Made by a program: the position numbers and the translations under genes
Shown: one piece after another, positions 12,093 through 24,515 of the stretch
Layout of the letters: every line of letters begins with the position of its first letter
Position numbering within the stretch: position 1 is the stretch's first letter
Assembly: GCA_029851415.1 (NCBI GenBank)
Contig: CM056742.1
Location: forward strand, 97,384,976-97,448,975
From: Eretmocerus hayati
Lineage: Eukaryota; Arthropoda; Insecta; Hymenoptera; Aphelinidae
Direction of reading: 5' to 3'
Length of the DNA: 64,000 nt
Notes under the pieces: generated by a model
The model's input: only the letters and a program-made list of their open reading frames with translations
Database searches by the model: none
What the model was told of the DNA's origin: nothing

Positions 12093-13748
12093 TTCTTCCC
12101 TTCCTGCGTCTATATGTGGCTCTTGCCCTTTGGTACGCAGTGCAGTTGCTGGCCCTAGATCTGTGGTCAGATTTGGACCCGATCGCCGCACAGCTTTGGC
12201 ATTTTGGTTCTTCCTTGCGAATCGCGGCAAGGTGCCCTGGTTCGTCGCATTGGAAGCAGAGTTCTGGTTTTCGTTCCTCTGCCCTCTCTTTTTTGCACCC
12301 CGATGCCTTGTGGCCGTACTCTAAGCAGTTATAGCACCGTGAGATGCCACCCTTCTCGCGGATCCTGACTTTGCCCCATCCAACCTTTGGCTCCTTCCAG
12401 TCGAGGAGATGGTGGGCCAGTCTCGTTGCGATCGAGACATCAGCGGTTTGGGTACCGCGATAGCCACTCCGGATGGACTTGACTACAACGGCTTCCTTCT
12501 CGTTCTCTGGTAGGGCCTTCGCGAGGTCATCCCGCACTTTGATTATGTCGACATTGTAGTCGACTCCGAGAACCTCGAGGGTCTTGCTGTTCGCTAGACA
12601 GTGGACAGCTCCTTCTTGCCCGACGACTGGTGTCAAGGCTGCCTTGACTGCGGCGACATCGGTGTCCTTCTTGAGTTCAAGAAGGACTTGGTCTTCTTGG
12701 GTCGTGCGGATGCCCGTGACCTTGGAGTCCACTTCTCGATCGAGGTCATCCGTTTTCATCCTGCGCAGCATGTCTGCGTTGGTTGGCCCGCCTTGGTTGG
12801 CCGTAATGAGGACAGCTTCGGACTTCACCCTTCTCGGCTTCATTTTCGCTTTCTTTCCGGCGGCATCGTTTGATCTACCGCTCTCCTTTGCCCTGTTCGC
12901 TCGTTTCCTCGTCACCACTTCCTTCCAAGGCCCATTCTGCTCGGGCCGATTGGGCATTAATGTCGAGCGCGATGTTCCGAGACTTCCCGGTGGAGGTCCA
13001 TATCGCGTCCCCTTCGAACCGCGTTGTTGCCCCGGTCACGATTCCGGTTTCCCCGCCCCCCTTCCCTGGCAGCCATTACCCGACGCGGCCGGTTTTTTTT
13101 TGTGGCCAGAGGCTGCACATTCCCCCTCGCTTTGAGGGTCTTTTCCGTTTCGAGGAGCGTTGTCTCGAAAGCAGCCCGCTTCACCTTGTCTGTCGCGAGT
13201 AGGCCTCCGAGAGCGAGGCCTATCTCCTTGAGTTCTTTGATGTCACCCTTGGTCCCTTCTGGGTTGCTGGAAACAGACTCGGCTATCCCTATAACCAAGT
13301 TGAAGTGCTCGAGGAGGAGATATGTCTTTTCCTCGATCTCTTCCCAGCACGTTTTCAGGTCTCCCCATTTCCCCATGAGATCGCATGCCTTGTTTCTACT
13401 ATTTTGTCGTGCCGCATTTCCGGATGAAAGGATGGGGTCAATCTCCACCCCATCAGACTCTTCACAGTGTACTCTCTTATCGAGCGCACCGATTCCGGGA
13501 GTCAGGATTGTTTCGTTCCCCTGGGACCCTATAGTGGAGTCGGACTCGCTCGAGTCTGAGCTCAAGTTGACGGCGTCATCAACCCCGTTGCTAGGTTGCG
13601 TAATCTGGATCCTGAGCGCGGGGTTGTTCCTCAGCAGCTTCTCTGCCGCCTCTTGTGCTTCTGCTGCAACCTTCGCATTCTTTCCTAGTTGAACCGGAAA
13701 AGTGAGCTTCGATTGCTTTAGCACTCGTTTTTCCGCTTCCTCACTCAA
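12085..13748 (-). pseudogene. ORF1 (gag-like, zinc-knuckle protein) of decayed R1-type element
   Basis: The reading frame is split in two parts: 13748-12957 (263 codons, acidic and Ser-rich N-terminal part, then a basic Arg/Gly-rich end) and 12957-12085 (290 codons). The second part carries a nucleic-acid-binding tail: CYNCLEYGHKASGC (a complete CX2CX4HX4C knuckle), then CFQCDEPGHLAAI, where the last Cys is lost, then a CQSC...HRSR-type third finger. In this clade ORF1 binds the element RNA in a ribonucleoprotein particle. It ends in the ATGGCTAG overlap with ORF2. The frame break at 12957 and the damaged second knuckle argue against function. Confidence 0.85.
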
Positions 13749-14227
13749 ACCCTTTCTCTTCTCGCTGTTTGGGGTGAGGTCTATCTCCCTCTTGCGTTAG
13801 TCCTTTCCTCCAACTCCTTCCGCCTGTGGTGTATTTCCATCGCTTGTAGCTTTACGCGTGAGTCCACCAGCCAAGTGTGCCACTGGTAGCGCGCTTCGCA
13901 TCGTTGCCCCCCCCCCCCAAGATTCGAATGGGGCCCCGTTTTACGTGGGGAATTCTCGCCGTCAATGCTGGGCATCATCTTCTTTCTTCTGTTTTACAGG
14001 GCCTGGAATCGCATGCTGGCCGACCCCGGACCAGACCAGCACGGGTGTGGTGTTTTGTGTGATGCGTGTTCTGTATAGAGTTGGTATGTCTGTGTAATGC
14101 ATGAGCAAGCGTAAGTATGGTGCATGTGTGATGTAATGTGTGTAAGTGTAAGTGTAGGACTCGGGTCCGGAGGGGCGTCGCTCCCTCAAGCTCCAAGTGC
14201 AGCCCGAAGGTCACACTCGAAGCCCCC

Positions 14228-14231
14228 TACG

Positions 14232-14280
<49 letters not shown>
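14228..14280. repeat. CT microsatellite
   Basis: This is an uninterrupted run of CT dinucleotides. CT runs also flank the decayed R1-type element (8298-8312) and the following LINE tail (14568-14580), as if one CT/CA microsatellite had been hit twice. Confidence 0.95.
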
Positions 14281-14283
<3 letters not shown>

Positions 14284-14572
14284 GCTATTCCACCATCTCT
14301 AGCGAATACTATTCAAGAACCTTCACAATATGAACAGCACATGACACATGAATTGAGAGCTCTCTCCGCCAGGAGAAATATTGTTCATACGAAGTCTTAC
14401 ACTGTCTCAGAAATGTCATTTATTTATTTACATTCCAATATTCTAACGCACTGTCAAATTCTTGTAAATTTACGTGATTACTGAATTATCCAGCTGTAAT
14501 CATCTCTAACTGGGCGAATGGGGTTGTTCCCCCCGTCCTCAATAAAATTACAATCAATCAATCAATCAATCT
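14281..14572 (+). mobile_element. 3' tail of a non-LTR retrotransposon
   Basis: A non-coding segment ends in CTCAATAAAATTACA followed by about five CAAT/ATCA tetranucleotide repeats (about 14551-14571). Simple tetranucleotide tails after an AATAAA-like motif are typical of some LINE 3' ends. It is sandwiched between CT runs. No reverse transcriptase sequence remains, so this is probably a 5'-truncated copy. The clade is not identifiable. Confidence 0.55.
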
Positions 14573-14579
14573 CTCTCTC

Positions 14580-14655
14580 TTCCACACACACACACACACA
14601 CATACACACACACACGCGCGCACATACACACATACATACATACACCCACACACAG
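14580..14655. repeat. CA microsatellite
   Basis: CA dinucleotides with CGCG and CATA interruptions. It continues the CT microsatellite. Confidence 0.9.
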
Positions 14656-15739
14656 TGAAATCTACACATATTCTATCGCACTTCCTCAGACACAAACTAT
14701 TTCTTTCTCTTCCAGCGAGAACAATAAAATTTTTAACCATTTTCTTCAGAGCATCCCCAGGAAATAAACAGGTCACACATAGCTCACCTCCGAGACCAAT
14801 AGAGGTAGTGCTCCAGGACCAGGAGATTGGGCGATATTCATGAGAATATGTAAAATCAACACAACTCTGAATATCCCAAATACCAATCAAAAGTTATGGG
14901 AAGAGAAAATTCCCCCTGCCCCTCCCTTGTGTCTGAATATTCCATATAGATAAGGAGAGGGACACAAATGATGTAACAATCTACAACAGAGTCTTTTCGA
15001 AAAGTCAATCTAAATTCAAATAAATATTTTCATTCCTCCATCAAATTTTGATGCCTCGATTTAATTTTGATATCAATATATGAAATTTGGATTCAATATA
15101 ATATATATAAATAAGTTACATATAATGATAAAATTAAATTCATGGCTACGACGTTAGGACAGTTAGAATATTTCCCTAGTTTATCAAATTGAATCGAATC
15201 ATTCAATTTTCTGACTGACGTAACTGATACAAACGAAGAACCCAATCTCGGTCCTCTCCCAACGAATACTTGACAATCGCCTGCGGAGGGGTGCCTCACA
15301 AAAGTGCTGAGGGAATGCCAAGTATTAGGTGTTCTTATATGCTGACAGACGGATCCCAAAATGGAATTTCAGCCCAATGTAATCCCTGCAATCCTGAGTC
15401 ATTTTCTTATTTCAATTATAAAACATTCTTGAAAAATTCTCTTCAAAATGATTATACGATAATTAATACTACATAAACTATAGCTATATGACCAGTTCTG
15501 TGGAAACTTGCCCCCCCCCCCTACTGTGTCTCGGCTTATTGCGGCGTCTACGCATTCTCAATCGATTGTGCAAATCACGTTTCTTGTGTATTTTTTAGTG
15601 CTTTTCCTTAGCAAGAAGTCATATTAGACCTGTCTTGAGGTTTAAAGATCAAAAGTTGCGAATTAGGGATCAAAATGTCATTTTCGTACCATGTCCGCAC
15701 CCCAAAATTCCGCATTCAAGTGCACGGTATGAAGACATA
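14656..15739. other. AT-rich sequence without recognisable gene
   Basis: There are no convincing ORFs. Near 15497-15520 a segment with AGTTCTGTGGAAACTTG followed by a C-run resembles an inverted end of the TIR family described at 15740-16933, so an older fragment of that family may be present. Confidence 0.35.
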
Positions 15740-16933
15740 CGAGAGTTTCCACGGAACTTTTAACTTTTGTGTTACTGCAGTGTTCCAAGAGTATTTTGAA
15801 CTATTCGGAGTGCGCAGGAGTGGCATTTTATAGTATTTGGCATCATCCAATATGGACTACATTCTTTTTTGTTGGAACGCATCCTGATTTGTCAATAGCA
15901 GACCGCAAAGGATGATTTTTGGGTAGTTTACAAACGTACCAACGCGATTTTTTGAATTGATAAGGCTGTAACTAAAATACCTATGCCTCAACTACTTCGG
16001 TGGAATGATATATCCATCTACTAATCTCATATTTTGAGAAAATCTTTGATTCAGAGGTGTGCGCTGATTTGGCTATGATATTAACTCTCATTCATCGATG
16101 TAACTGAGTTTTGTGGGAAAACTTTTTCTGGCTATTGTTTACGAAATTGATGAAATACCTTGTGCAAAACGGAAAATTTAGCAATGAGTTTTCGAAGTTA
16201 AAAAGAAGACGAATCGAATCCCGTTTGGTTTGTGAGTGTGCGTTGATCCGGACAAATTTTATAAAGCTTCAAAGCTCATAAAGTTATCGCGCCACTGGCT
16301 CTCAAAACGGTCATTTTTTGATGGCATACTCAGGAAACGTAAAGCACAGGATTGGAATGTTGTGCTCTTTTTTCTTCATCGCAAAAGGGATATAACCGCA
16401 CTGTTTTGAGTTGCAATTGTCGATCGGTATTTCTGTGAGAAGCTGAGGAGAAATATTTGAATCCGGATGGTAAGCTAAATAAGCCGCTAAATGTGATGGT
16501 ATCGCGATTTTCTTGATTTTTACATAGTATACGGCTGAAAAATGAACAAAATAACACCACAGTGTATTCTAGAAATTGAAATGAGACTCATAGCTCTTGA
16601 CTCGATTTTGGAAATTTACATCGAATTTCGGAGAAATCAATGATGAAATTCATCTTAAAGTCAAGTCGGGCAAAATATAATCCGTATCGATCGTCTAGAC
16701 AATGTTTTGAATCGAATTTGTTCGATTGAAGTTGATTCACGAATGTTTCAAGTGTGAAATTCCTTACAATTCGTTCTGAACCAGATACCTCGGTTTGGAA
16801 GAGAGTGGCACCACTTTTTTCACATGTTTTCGAGGTATAAGAATCACATGAAACCCATTTTAAACGTGTGCGATGAGAAATTTTTTTTTTTATTTTAGAG
16901 GGTCAATAGTCAAATGTTCCATGGAAACCCTCA
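15740..16933. mobile_element. 1.2-kb TIR element, TA-flanked
   Basis: The left end, CGAGAGTTTCCACGGAACTT..., is matched in inverted orientation by the right end (...GTTCCATGGAAACCCTCA). Both ends are bordered by TA (15738-15739 and 16934-16935). The same terminal motif (GAGGTTCTACAGAACTTTTG) bounds the 25408-30932 interval. Internal blocks such as CCCGTTTGGTTTG (about 16218) recur near 25892. No transposase ORF is visible, so it is non-autonomous. TA target duplications are usual for Tc1/mariner-type elements, but the assignment is tentative. Confidence 0.5.
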
Positions 16934-17514
16934 TACGACTCCTAAACGGTTCCTCCACAAAAAGACATCAAATTTGGGTATATTTTGAACATGTTTCCAT
17001 AGTTTAGAAGTCGCAACTAGCTATTTCACTCGCTCAACGCTGTGGGTAGATTATGTCCTCGAATTTGCGTCAAAATTACGGTTTTGACAATATGTGGTGC
17101 GTGAGAGCGTCTATTGACTTGTAAGCATTCGCTCAAGGGCACATTTTGATCCTCTCGCTTCAAACTATCAAACAACTGTGGTATAAACATCCATAACTTC
17201 ACTTCCGAGAAGTGGCGGCGAGCTCTTCTTCGAAAAAACGCCGGGGTAAATGAGAGTGTCATTTCCGTGCGCAACTCGCAACAAGGTTGAAATATCGATA
17301 ATCTGAATACTCATCCGACTCTCTGCAAGTATTTGGTGTGCAAAATACCGTGCTAAGCGGAATAAGCGATTCGTTAACTCTCCGATCCGTATTCACTGAT
17401 CAAACACGAAATGTCATTTCCGTACCTGTCATTTCCGTAGCGAGATAACGATATGGAGCTGAGCTCTTTAGGATGTAACACGCAAGAATTTCTTCAACCT
17501 CCAATACTTTTTAG
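16934..17514. other. AT-rich sequence without recognisable gene
   Basis: The minus-strand ORF at 17026-17274 (82 codons) has no recognised domain. Nothing else is seen. Confidence 0.4.
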
Positions 17515-17825
17515 TTTTCATCCTCGATCTAGATGATATTAATGGTGGAAAAATCCACCTTACGAGCCCAGAAGTTCAGTTTTGCCTTTCGTCCATTTTT
17601 GAGTCCGTTTCGAGCAAGTTTACGCAGAACTGCTCACATATTGGTATTATTCAGGAATTAACAAAAATTTTTTCTAACTCCCAATTTTTTTGACTTTTGA
17701 TCCTCCATCTAGATGAGATTAGTAGTGAAAAAACCTCCCTTGTGGGCCTAGAAATTCACTTTTGCTTTTCGTCCATTTTCGAGTCTGTTTCGGGCAAGCC
17801 TACGCAGAACCGCTCATATATCACC
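17515..17825. repeat. Two-copy tandem repeat (unit about 180 bp)
   Basis: Segments 17517-17640 and 17697-17821 are diverged direct copies. Shared blocks are CATCTAGATGA, TTTCGTCCATTTT and CGCAGAAC, each about 180 bp apart. The function is unknown. Confidence 0.65.
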
Positions 17826-18240
17826 CAAATATATGTATAGAAAGACGTAAATGCTTTCAGAACACACTACATGAGTTAATACTCACGTATACTGCATTTT
17901 ACGCACATTTACATAAATACACGTTCGAAAGCGTAAAAGAACGATACCGTTAGGTAATTTCCATTTAGGCCCTGAGCACAAGAGTGACTAACTCCACTGT
18001 GTACGACCGAACACGGAAAGAACCAAATTACGGAATCGTGACCATACACAAAATCATAAAATACACACACACACGCACACACACAAACACTCATATCCTC
18101 AAGCCGGCAAAACATGCAGGTCAATATGTATATATATATTGATGCGATAAGTTTTCATGTATGGACTGCCTCATATAGAGGATCCACACTCACACCCTTA
18201 CATAACATATAAATTAACATGATTAAGCCACGCGCAAATG
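17826..18240. other. AT-rich sequence with a CA microsatellite
   Basis: A short CA repeat lies at about 18060-18090. No gene is seen. Confidence 0.5.
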
Positions 18241-20510
18241 TATATAAGAGTCATTCTGGAGCAAGCTGGACAAAACCGTCACCAGGGGGTCTGAGAAAAA
18301 TCCGCAAAAATTCTTTTCTGTTGGTACTATGTTTGAAATGTACGAAAAAAATTTTCCCAGATTTTTTTGCCCCCCCCCCCTATGGGCCCCAGGGCCCATG
18401 AAAGGGCCATTTTAGGCCCTTTTTTAGCCTATTCTGGGAAAATCATAGTTCCAACGCAATTCAACATTATTCAACGTACGTGGGTGCATTTTTCTCGTCA
18501 AGACTAGTACTTTTGAGAAAAGAATCTTCCAAGACCACTCAGTGAGTCTGACGGCTTCTGCGAGGTATTTATTGAGAGCAAATTTTAGCGATTTTTGGGC
18601 TTGCTTCAAAGTGATGTAGCTCCCACTAGACATGTGATAATCGACTTTTACAAGTAGTCATTTTGAAGGTCTTGAGAATACCTACAATTTGCCCACTTGT
18701 GAAAGTCAATTATCGCACTTTTTGTTGGAGCTACAGTCGATACAAGTTGAGATATTTACGAAAAATTCGAAAATTCAGGACTCGATTCCAAAAATAGATC
18801 TCAATTTTTTCCACCAAACTTGTGAGGTAATGTTTTTTTAGATATCTACTTTCAGTGGAAGAAATTTGGCGGAGGTTATTTTTCTAAATTTTTTTTGTTG
18901 AGCGTCACAAAATGCCGCATCTTGTGGTTTTAGCAAGAACGGCATCTTTGACCACGGTCACATATGCTCTCATCTAGACTGATGTGCACCAATCTGTGTG
19001 AAAGTACTCCCCAAAGTACCCCCAAGTACGTGTAAGAAGTTGCGGTGACGAGCCTCCTGCCAGGAGCGAGTTGTAGGTTCTATTTACCGTGTCAAAAATA
19101 GGCATTATTTTGGCTTTCCGAGCGTAAGCGACCGGAAGCATGATTCTACTTGTTCTGGCTGACAAATGAGATAATGGGCTAGAATGAGGGACTGAACATA
19201 CTTTTCCGACTCAAAATGACCATCTGAACACGATTCCGAGGTCAGTTTAGCTCAAGAATGTCGTCTAGTGCCTCAAAGGTGTCAGAACCTGTCGACAGAA
19301 TCTAAGTTCTTAAGGGACAGAGAGACGACTATTTAGAGCAAAACTGACCTCGGTATTGTATCCAGATGGTCATTTTGAGTCGGAAAAGTATGTTCGAATC
19401 CTTATCCTAACCGATTATCTCATTTGTGAGCCAGAACAAGTAAAATCATGCTCTCGGTCGCTTACGCTCGAAAAGCCAAAATGTAGCCTATTCTTGACAC
19501 GGTAAATAGAACCTACAGCTCGCTCCTGGCTCAAGGCTCGTCCCCGCAACTTCGTGCACTTACTTGGGGGTACTTTGGGATGTACTTTCACACAGATTGG
19601 TTCACATCAGTCCAGATGGGAGCATATGTGACCGTGGTCAAAGATGCCGTTGTTGCTAAAACTACGAAATGCAGCATTTTGTAACACTCGGCAAAAAAAA
19701 TTAAAAATCATGACCTCCGCCAAATTTCTTCCACCTTTTTTAGTAACTAAGTGCGCCAGTCCTGCACGCGGGGAACTAGTTACCCTTTGCAGGTTACATG
19801 ATACTATTGTGTAATCATTACTATGTATATTGAACTGGACAATGGATATCTATCTATCTATCCATCTTTAACCTCCACCAAATTTCCTCCACTAGAAGTA
19901 GATATCTCGAAAAACATTTTCGCACAAGTTTGGTGAGAAAGAATTCAGATATATTTTTGGAATCGAGTCCTGAATTTTCGACTTTTCCGTAAATATCTCA
20001 ACTTGTATCGACTGTAGCTCCAACAAAAAGTGCGATAACTGACTTTTACAAGTGGGCAAATTGTAGGTATTTTCAAGACCTTCAAAATGACTACTTGTAA
20101 AAGTCGATTATCACATGTCTAGTGGGAGCTACATCACTTTGAAGCAAGCCCAGAAATCGCTAAAATTTGCTCTCAATAAATACCTTGCAGAAGTCGTCAG
20201 GCTCACTGAGTGGTCTTGGACAAATTTTTTTTCTCAAAAGTACTAGTCTTGACGAGAAACATGCGCCCACGTGCGTTGAAGAATATTGAATTGCGTTGGA
20301 ACTATGATTTTTCCAGAATAGGCAAAAAGGGCCTAAAATGGCCCTTTCATGGGCCCTGGAGCCCACAGGGGGGGGGGGGGCGAGAAAATCTCGAAAAAAT
20401 TTCTCCGTACTATTTAAACATAGCACCAACAGAAAAAGATTTCTGCGGATTTCTCCCAGACCCCCCTGGTGACGGTTTTGTCCAGCTTGCTCCAGAATGA
20501 CTCATATATA
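18241..20510. mobile_element. 2.3-kb near-palindromic foldback element
   Basis: The left arm (18241 to about 19300) is the inverted complement of the right arm (about 19300-20510). Both ends start with GAGTCATTCTGGAGCAAGCT, followed by GGACAAAACCGTCACC. Matching inner blocks include the GGGCCC-rich segment next to a C-run (18371) or G-run (about 20370), and GACCGTGGTCA near 18953 and 19632. The centre near 19290-19310 has almost no loop. There is no transposase ORF. The right arm carries a small insertion at 19735-19870. A third arm-like copy lies at about 20741-22075. Confidence 0.75.
19735..19870 (+). mobile_element. Short LINE/SINE tail insertion with TATC repeat
   Basis: This 136-bp insertion in the right arm of the palindrome is absent from the left arm. 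It ends in TATC repeats and CCATCTTTA. It is flanked by 22-bp near-perfect direct repeats (19713-19734 and 19871-19892, ACCTCCRCCAAATTTCYTCC), which fit a target-primed reverse transcription duplication. Confidence 0.7.
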
Positions 20511-20740
20511 TTTCAATTCATAAAAAAAATCGCAATTGAAAACCAGGTCTGCCAACTTGACGCACACATAATTTTCCATCACATATCTATTTCATAGAGA
20601 CACATACACACACATATTTATACACTTTACGTCGAGTTGGTAACACTGATTCTCGGCCGCGACTTCAGGTTGGCAGCCCTGCTCGGGGGATCCGGACGGA
20701 CAGGAACTCGCACGTGGCTTAATTATGTTAATTTTCCGAA
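20511..20740. other. Spacer without recognisable feature
   Basis: Short unique sequence between the palindrome and its lone third arm. Nothing is recognised. Confidence 0.4.
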
Positions 20741-22075
20741 TTGAAATGTCCATCTCAACACAAATCTGAGGTCAGTCCGGCTGTAGAACGCCGTCTTATG
20801 CCTCAACGGTGTCCAAACCCGTCAACAGTGTCTAATTCCATCACGGACAGAGAAATGATTCTATAGGGCAAAATTGACTGCGGGATAGTGTTGAGATGAG
20901 ATAAGATAAGATAAGATGTCTTTTTCATTCGCTCGATGGCAAAATATCTCAATACATATAAATGAATATATAAATAGTATCAACATAAATAATAACACAT
21001 AGTGTCCCTCATTAAGACTAGGTCAACAGAGTGCACATGCACCAAGAATAATAAATAAGGAAAACACTTTAGGTCATTGGTTATATGAGATGATTATTTT
21101 CAGTCGGAAAAATATGTTTGTATCCTCGTTCTAATCCATTATCTCAATTGTAAGCCAGAACAAGTAAAATCATGCTCTAGGTCGCGTACGCCCAAATAGC
21201 CAAAATAATATCTATGTCTGACACGGTAGATAGAATCTACAGTCCGCTGCTGTCTCGAGGCTCGTCCCCGCAACTTCTTACACGTACTTGGGGGTACTTT
21301 GGGGAATACTTCCACACAGATTGGTGCACATCAGTCCAGATGGGAGCATATGTGACCGTGGTCAAAGATGGCATTTTCGCTAAAACGACGATATTCAACA
21401 TTTTGTAACGCTCGGTGAAATAAATAAAAAAAATAACTTCCGCCAAATTTCTTCCGCTGAGTGGGGATGTCTCGAAGAACACTTTCGCACAAGTTTGGTG
21501 GCGAAAATCAAGACGTATTTTTGGAAATGTGCCCTGAATTTTCGACTTTTTCGAAAAAGATCAATTTTTACCGACTGAAGCTCCAACAAAGAGTGTGATA
21601 ATTGATTTCTACGAGTGGGCGAATTGTGAGTCTTTCCAGAACCTCTGAAATGACCACTGGTGGAAGTCAATCATCCCCACTCTAGTTGGATCTAGGTCAC
21701 CCACAAGACGACGCAGAAATGGCTAAAATTTGCTCTCAATGAGTAGTTTGCAGAAGTCGTCAGGCTGACTCATTCGTCTGGGACAATCCCTTCCTAAAAA
21801 GTATCAGCTTCAATGGAGGAGATGCGCCCAAATACGTTGAAAAAGGTTGGATTATGTTGAAGCTATGATTCTTCTGAAATAGACTAGGGAAGTGCCTGAA
21901 ATAGCCATTCCATGGGCCCTAGGGCCGACAGGAGGAGGCCGGAAAAAATCTGGAAAATATTTTTTCGCAGTATTGAAACATTGTTGTAATAGAAAAAAAT
22001 TCTCACGGATTTGTCCCAGACCCCCCTGGTGACGGTTTTATCCAGCTTGCTCCAGAATGCCTCATATATGTACAC
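20741..22075. mobile_element. Single arm (half copy) of the 18-20 kb foldback element
   Basis: It matches the right arm of the palindrome in order and orientation, from a GTCAGTCCGGCT-like inner block through GTCGCGTACGCCCAAATAGCC and GTGACCGTGGTCAAAGATG. It ends in CCAGCTTGCTCCAGAATG. It is more diverged than the two paired arms are from each other. It contains an insertion at 20899-21086. Confidence 0.7.
20899..21086 (-). mobile_element. Reverse-oriented LINE/SINE tail insertion
   Basis: This segment of about 188 bp is absent from the corresponding part of the paired arms (about 19370). It begins with AGATA repeats, which read TATCT on the minus strand at the 3' end. GAGATG lies on both sides (20893-20898 and 21087-21092) as a possible target duplication. 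Confidence 0.6.
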
Positions 22076-23204
22076 ATGATCTACTGATTGACATCACTCA
22101 CAGCGACGATTGGCGATTAATTGAAGCAGATCTAATTGATTCTCATAATATTTTGAGTGTTTCGGATAACTTCTCATTCTCATTCTAGGTTTAGCTCTCA
22201 TTCGAGTGACTCGAATAATGAAATTCCCCCGAATTTAGGTGGATCCAGATATTGACTTGAGAAGAAACTAATCCAGTGATACTAATTCACTGAAAGTTGT
22301 CCGAAGATGTTTCAGTTGATTCAATACGTACATAGAGGTATTTGTATATTCGCACTTCGAATATATTTACATGTATTTGATATCATCATAATGATGTATA
22401 TAGATAATTCCAGGGATGCGTAGATATACAGATTGCATGCGTATGAATTCTTGATTCTGATTTATATACCGATGAATATTCTGCACCGCACAGTTGACAA
22501 TGAAATCATTGAAGAGTAGTCTGTCTGAGCAGAATATTTCCATTGCAGATGTGACCCTCTGGACTGAGTTTGCGTGGGAAAGTCGTCCATGCTCTTGATT
22601 CGGATCTATTGTCGTATAGTAAAGAATCATGTGACTTAGAGTTGTCGAATATGTGAGTGTCTTCATTCTCCTGGACAATCTCGTTGATCTAACGGTGTCT
22701 GGATATCCTCTTGAATAATTATATCTCATTTTCAGTATCCTCTTCCCATTCTTATCCACTTTATTGGCCTATAATTCGAGCTCCAGGAGAGGGTAATATC
22801 TTTCTCGTGATATATTCCAATTTGAGTCACAATACTTTCAAATGATTCCGTCGAAAATCTGGCCGAGTTGATTCACTCAAAGCTGATGTGTACCCAGTGA
22901 TGAGTACGACCTCTAAGGTGATCTTCCTGAATATCTTGTTGTTCGGGGTTCGGTATTTTCACTGGTTTCAATTTGATATTCTCTGTGTCAGAGATGTCAG
23001 ATTAGAAGCCCGTCGAAGACATCTCTTCGTGAAAAAACTGAGAGATGGTCATTTTGTTACCCATAACAAAGATGACGATATTGATTTAGAGTGGTGAATT
23101 CTGTCCACGGTTTTGTCCCGGATATTCCTTGTTAGTGAGAGAGAAACCCACACTGGGACAGGTGTTTATCCCTAGGGAACCAACCTTTGTATGAAGTGAA
23201 AATG
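22076..23204. other. AT-rich sequence; one unsupported minus-strand ORF
   Basis: The minus-strand ORF at 22367-22759 (130 codons, basic at the N terminus, Ile/Tyr-rich at the C terminus) is the longest here. No domain is recognised and no regulatory context is visible, so I do not call it a gene. Confidence 0.3.
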
Positions 23205-24515
23205 AGTCTTTGGAGAACCCTGTATGGATACATTTCGACGTAAAATTCTCTGTTCTTTTGATTGCTGCAATTGAAATTCCAAAATTCTGCCAAAAAACCG
23301 CCGAAATACCCCGAAGACCTCCGAAACGCGTTTTTTGGAAAAACTGGTTATACTGTCAAATTTGTGTGTCGAAATGCAACAACTCTGGTCCCCGTCAAAA
23401 TTCGCGTGAATAACTTCCTTCTCGCCCTATGGAAGCTTTTTGAGCGCCCCCATTCGTTTTTCTGGCTTTTGCTACAACTGGTTGTTGCACAAGCCTCAGG
23501 GTGGATTTAAGGAGGTTAAGCTGGTAGAGAATTAACAGGGAGATTTTGATGAGATCTAAAGTATTCGTTTATAATGCTGATGTGAGACTTATACTGAATT
23601 TTTGAGACATGGGGTTACCTGTGAGCCGAGAAATCAACGTTTGATTTTTCGCGAATTTAACACGGCGTCTTATGGGAAAGGCGTGCTCTCTGAGCTTGCT
23701 TCATCATTTTCGGGTTTACTTAACAGAGAATTTTTGATGAGAGAGTAATAAGTGATAGATAAAACACAAAGGAAACACTCAAGCAAACAAAAAGTTGAGT
23801 TGGTTACTTGTGAGTGTTGGAATATTGTAAAGTTTACGACAAATTCTAGTGTCGACTGGCACGTGTCAATAGCACGCTATAGCAACTTACGGCGAACGTA
23901 GAACATACAGACGGACCACTAACGGCTTGCGGACATTGATAACGCAGAGAGACTCGTCTGTTATTGTCACGGACGGACCATAGCAGCTAAACTCCCTTAA
24001 GGAAAATTCTAGAAATGCCCATTTCGACGTAAAATGTTCTGTTCTTTCGATTGCCGTAGTCAAAATTCCAAAATTCTGCCAAAAACCGCCAGAAGAGTGC
24101 ATAAACTTCCAAAACATACGCTTTTGGAGAAACTAGTTATAGCATCAGTTTTGTGTGTTGAAATGCAACAACTTTGGTCCTCACCAAAATTTGGTTAAAT
24201 CGCTTCCTTCTCGCCCTATGGGGGCTTCTTGAGCGGCCCATCCATTTTTCTGGCTTTCGCTCCATCTGGCTGGTGCACAGGTCTCAGGGTGAATTTTAAA
24301 GAAATTTTAGAAATACCTATTCCGACGTAACATTTTCTGTTTTTCTGAATGCCGTAGTCTTAATTCCAATATTCTGCCGAAAAACCGCCAAAAAGGCCTA
24401 AAAACCTCCAAAAATGCGTTTTCCAAAATACTGGTTATATCATCGAATTCGTGTGCCAAAATGCAACAACTTCGTTCCCCATCAAAATTTGCGTAAATCA
24501 CTTCCCCTCTGATTT
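23205..24515. repeat. Three-copy direct repeat, unit about 310 bp
   Basis: Copies lie at about 23205-23515, 24000-24310 and 24311-24515 (the last truncated). Shared blocks in order are CGACGTAA, CCAAAATTCTGCC, AAAACCGCC, AAATGCAACAACT, ACTTCC/GCTTCC with TTCTCGCCCTATG, then TTTTTCTGGCTTT. Copies 2 and 3 are adjacent; copy 1 is separated by about 485 bp. No coding frame is conserved across the copies. Confidence 0.7.

Larger units (their letters stand above)
8313..14216 (-). mobile_element. Decayed R1-type non-LTR retrotransposon
   Basis: The element has the same organisation as the intact copy at 46840-52726: ORF1 with zinc knuckles, an 8-base ORF1/ORF2 overlap (ATGGCTAG, 12085-12092), then endonuclease, reverse transcriptase and a C-terminal CCHC-like motif. 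It lies on the minus strand, so its 3' end is at the left. The 3' UTR (about 8313-8780) shares a CCCTGAAGTAATGCT-type block with the intact element and ends in a short A-run (T-run on the plus strand at about 8313-8318). CT repeats flank both ends, suggesting insertion into a CT microsatellite. Stops, frameshifts and the insertion at 9188-9516 make it inactive. The 5' boundary near 14216 is approximate. Confidence 0.85.
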
